A DNA stretch of 42,412 bases from Rhodospirillales bacterium (GTDB lineage: Bacteria > Pseudomonadota > Alphaproteobacteria > Acetobacterales > Acetobacteraceae). Shown here one piece after another: positions 42,279-42,412 of the stretch. Position numbers and translations under genes: made by a program. The notes under the pieces were generated by a model. That model did no database searches and was not told the DNA's origin. It was given only the letters and a program-made list of their open reading frames with translations. The stretch is from assembly GCA_025359905.1 (NCBI GenBank), contig JANYDF010000003.1, positions 1 to 42,412 on the forward strand, written 5' to 3'. Each line of letters opens with the position of its first letter. Within the stretch, counting starts at the first letter, position 1.

Positions 42279-42412
42279 CCCTGCGCGCGCTGTGTTCCAT
42301 CGACGACCTGCCCGACGGCACCGCCAAGGGCTTCGGCCCGCCGGAAGGCGGTTTCACCGGCCTGTTCGCGGTGCGGCGCGGCGACACCGTCTCGGTGTTC
42401 ATCAACTCCTGC
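42275..42412 (+). CDS. Rieske-type (2Fe-2S)-binding protein (3' end outside window)
   Basis: The 46 visible codons start MTLRALCSIDDLPDGTAKGF and end VFINSC, a typical N-terminal half of small Rieske-domain proteins, where the final Cys would be the first iron ligand (C-x-H). The rest lies off the right edge, so this remains a partial call. Its ATG overlaps the DUF29 stop, making it the fourth gene of the coupled YciI-EVE-DUF29 run. Confidence 0.65.
   Translation, partial: MTLRALCSIDDLPDGTAKGFGPPEGGFTGLFAVRRGDTVSVFINSC

Noticed and set aside
1-42412. CRISPR arrays, prophage or restriction-modification clusters
   Set aside because: No regularly spaced repeats, phage structural genes, or restriction enzymes were seen anywhere in the window.

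Overview
This is a gene-dense, high-GC (by eye about two-thirds G+C) bacterial chromosome segment. The gene content and order point to an alphaproteobacterium, most likely in the Acetobacteraceae/Rhodospirillales. The clues are the maf-ppsR-[gap]-hemE-...-hemJ-rho order, which is the replication-origin neighbourhood of Caulobacter and Rickettsia, a HemJ-type protoporphyrinogen oxidase, a BamF-like (DUF3035) lipoprotein, and a YfgM/BamB/Der cluster. Most of the window is core housekeeping. There is no prophage, no CRISPR array and no intact insertion sequence. The taxonomic call is inference from gene content, not a database match.

Region by region. 1-1354: a partial Maf pyrophosphatase and the PpsR regulator, transcribed leftward. 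1355-1695: an intergenic gap with DnaA-box-like sequences, an AT-rich patch and paired GANTC sites, read here as the probable chromosomal origin. 1696-6656: hemE, hemH, a HAD phosphatase, hemJ and rho, transcribed rightward, with a long rho leader and a strong terminator after rho. 6661-7129: a palindromic intergenic element and tRNA-Leu. 7141-14222: a 2-hydroxyacid dehydrogenase, a class A penicillin-binding protein, a zinc-ribbon metallo-beta-lactamase-fold protein, a methyltransferase, ahcY, and a small membrane-protein pair whose first gene carries an in-frame stop. 14311-17085: the two subunits of a 3-oxoacid CoA-transferase, an unknown protein, tRNA-Ala and a Sco copper chaperone.

17110-27331: an Fsr-type transporter, the YfgM-like/bamB/der cluster, an enlarged MFS transporter facing a three-gene catabolic-looking operon (SDR, DSD1-type PLP enzyme, 2-oxopentenoate hydratase-like enzyme), and ribF. 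27328-27863: an antitoxin with a decayed VapC toxin. 28019-35952: ileS, lspA, the BamF-like lipoprotein gene, pgi, mutL and a small membrane protein. 35954-38543: rsmD, rluB and a class I amidotransferase on the minus strand, with tadA divergent. 38724-39476: a PEP-CTERM surface protein. 39567-41009: ccmE, ccmD and ccmC. 41096-42412: an overlapping operon of YciI, EVE, DUF29 and Rieske-like genes, cut by the window edge.

Functional themes are late haem synthesis (HemE, HemH, HemJ) with haem delivery to c-type cytochromes (CcmC, CcmD, CcmE) and copper delivery to oxidase (Sco); envelope assembly (PBP, BamB, BamF-like, LspA); and translation and RNA modification (IleRS, RsmD, RluB, TadA, Der, two tRNAs). 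The accessory signals most worth a second look are the origin architecture, a possible Cys-Gln thioester in the PEP-CTERM protein, the decayed toxin, the nonsense-interrupted gene, the tandem microduplication in the SDR gene and the palindromic element next to tRNA-Leu.
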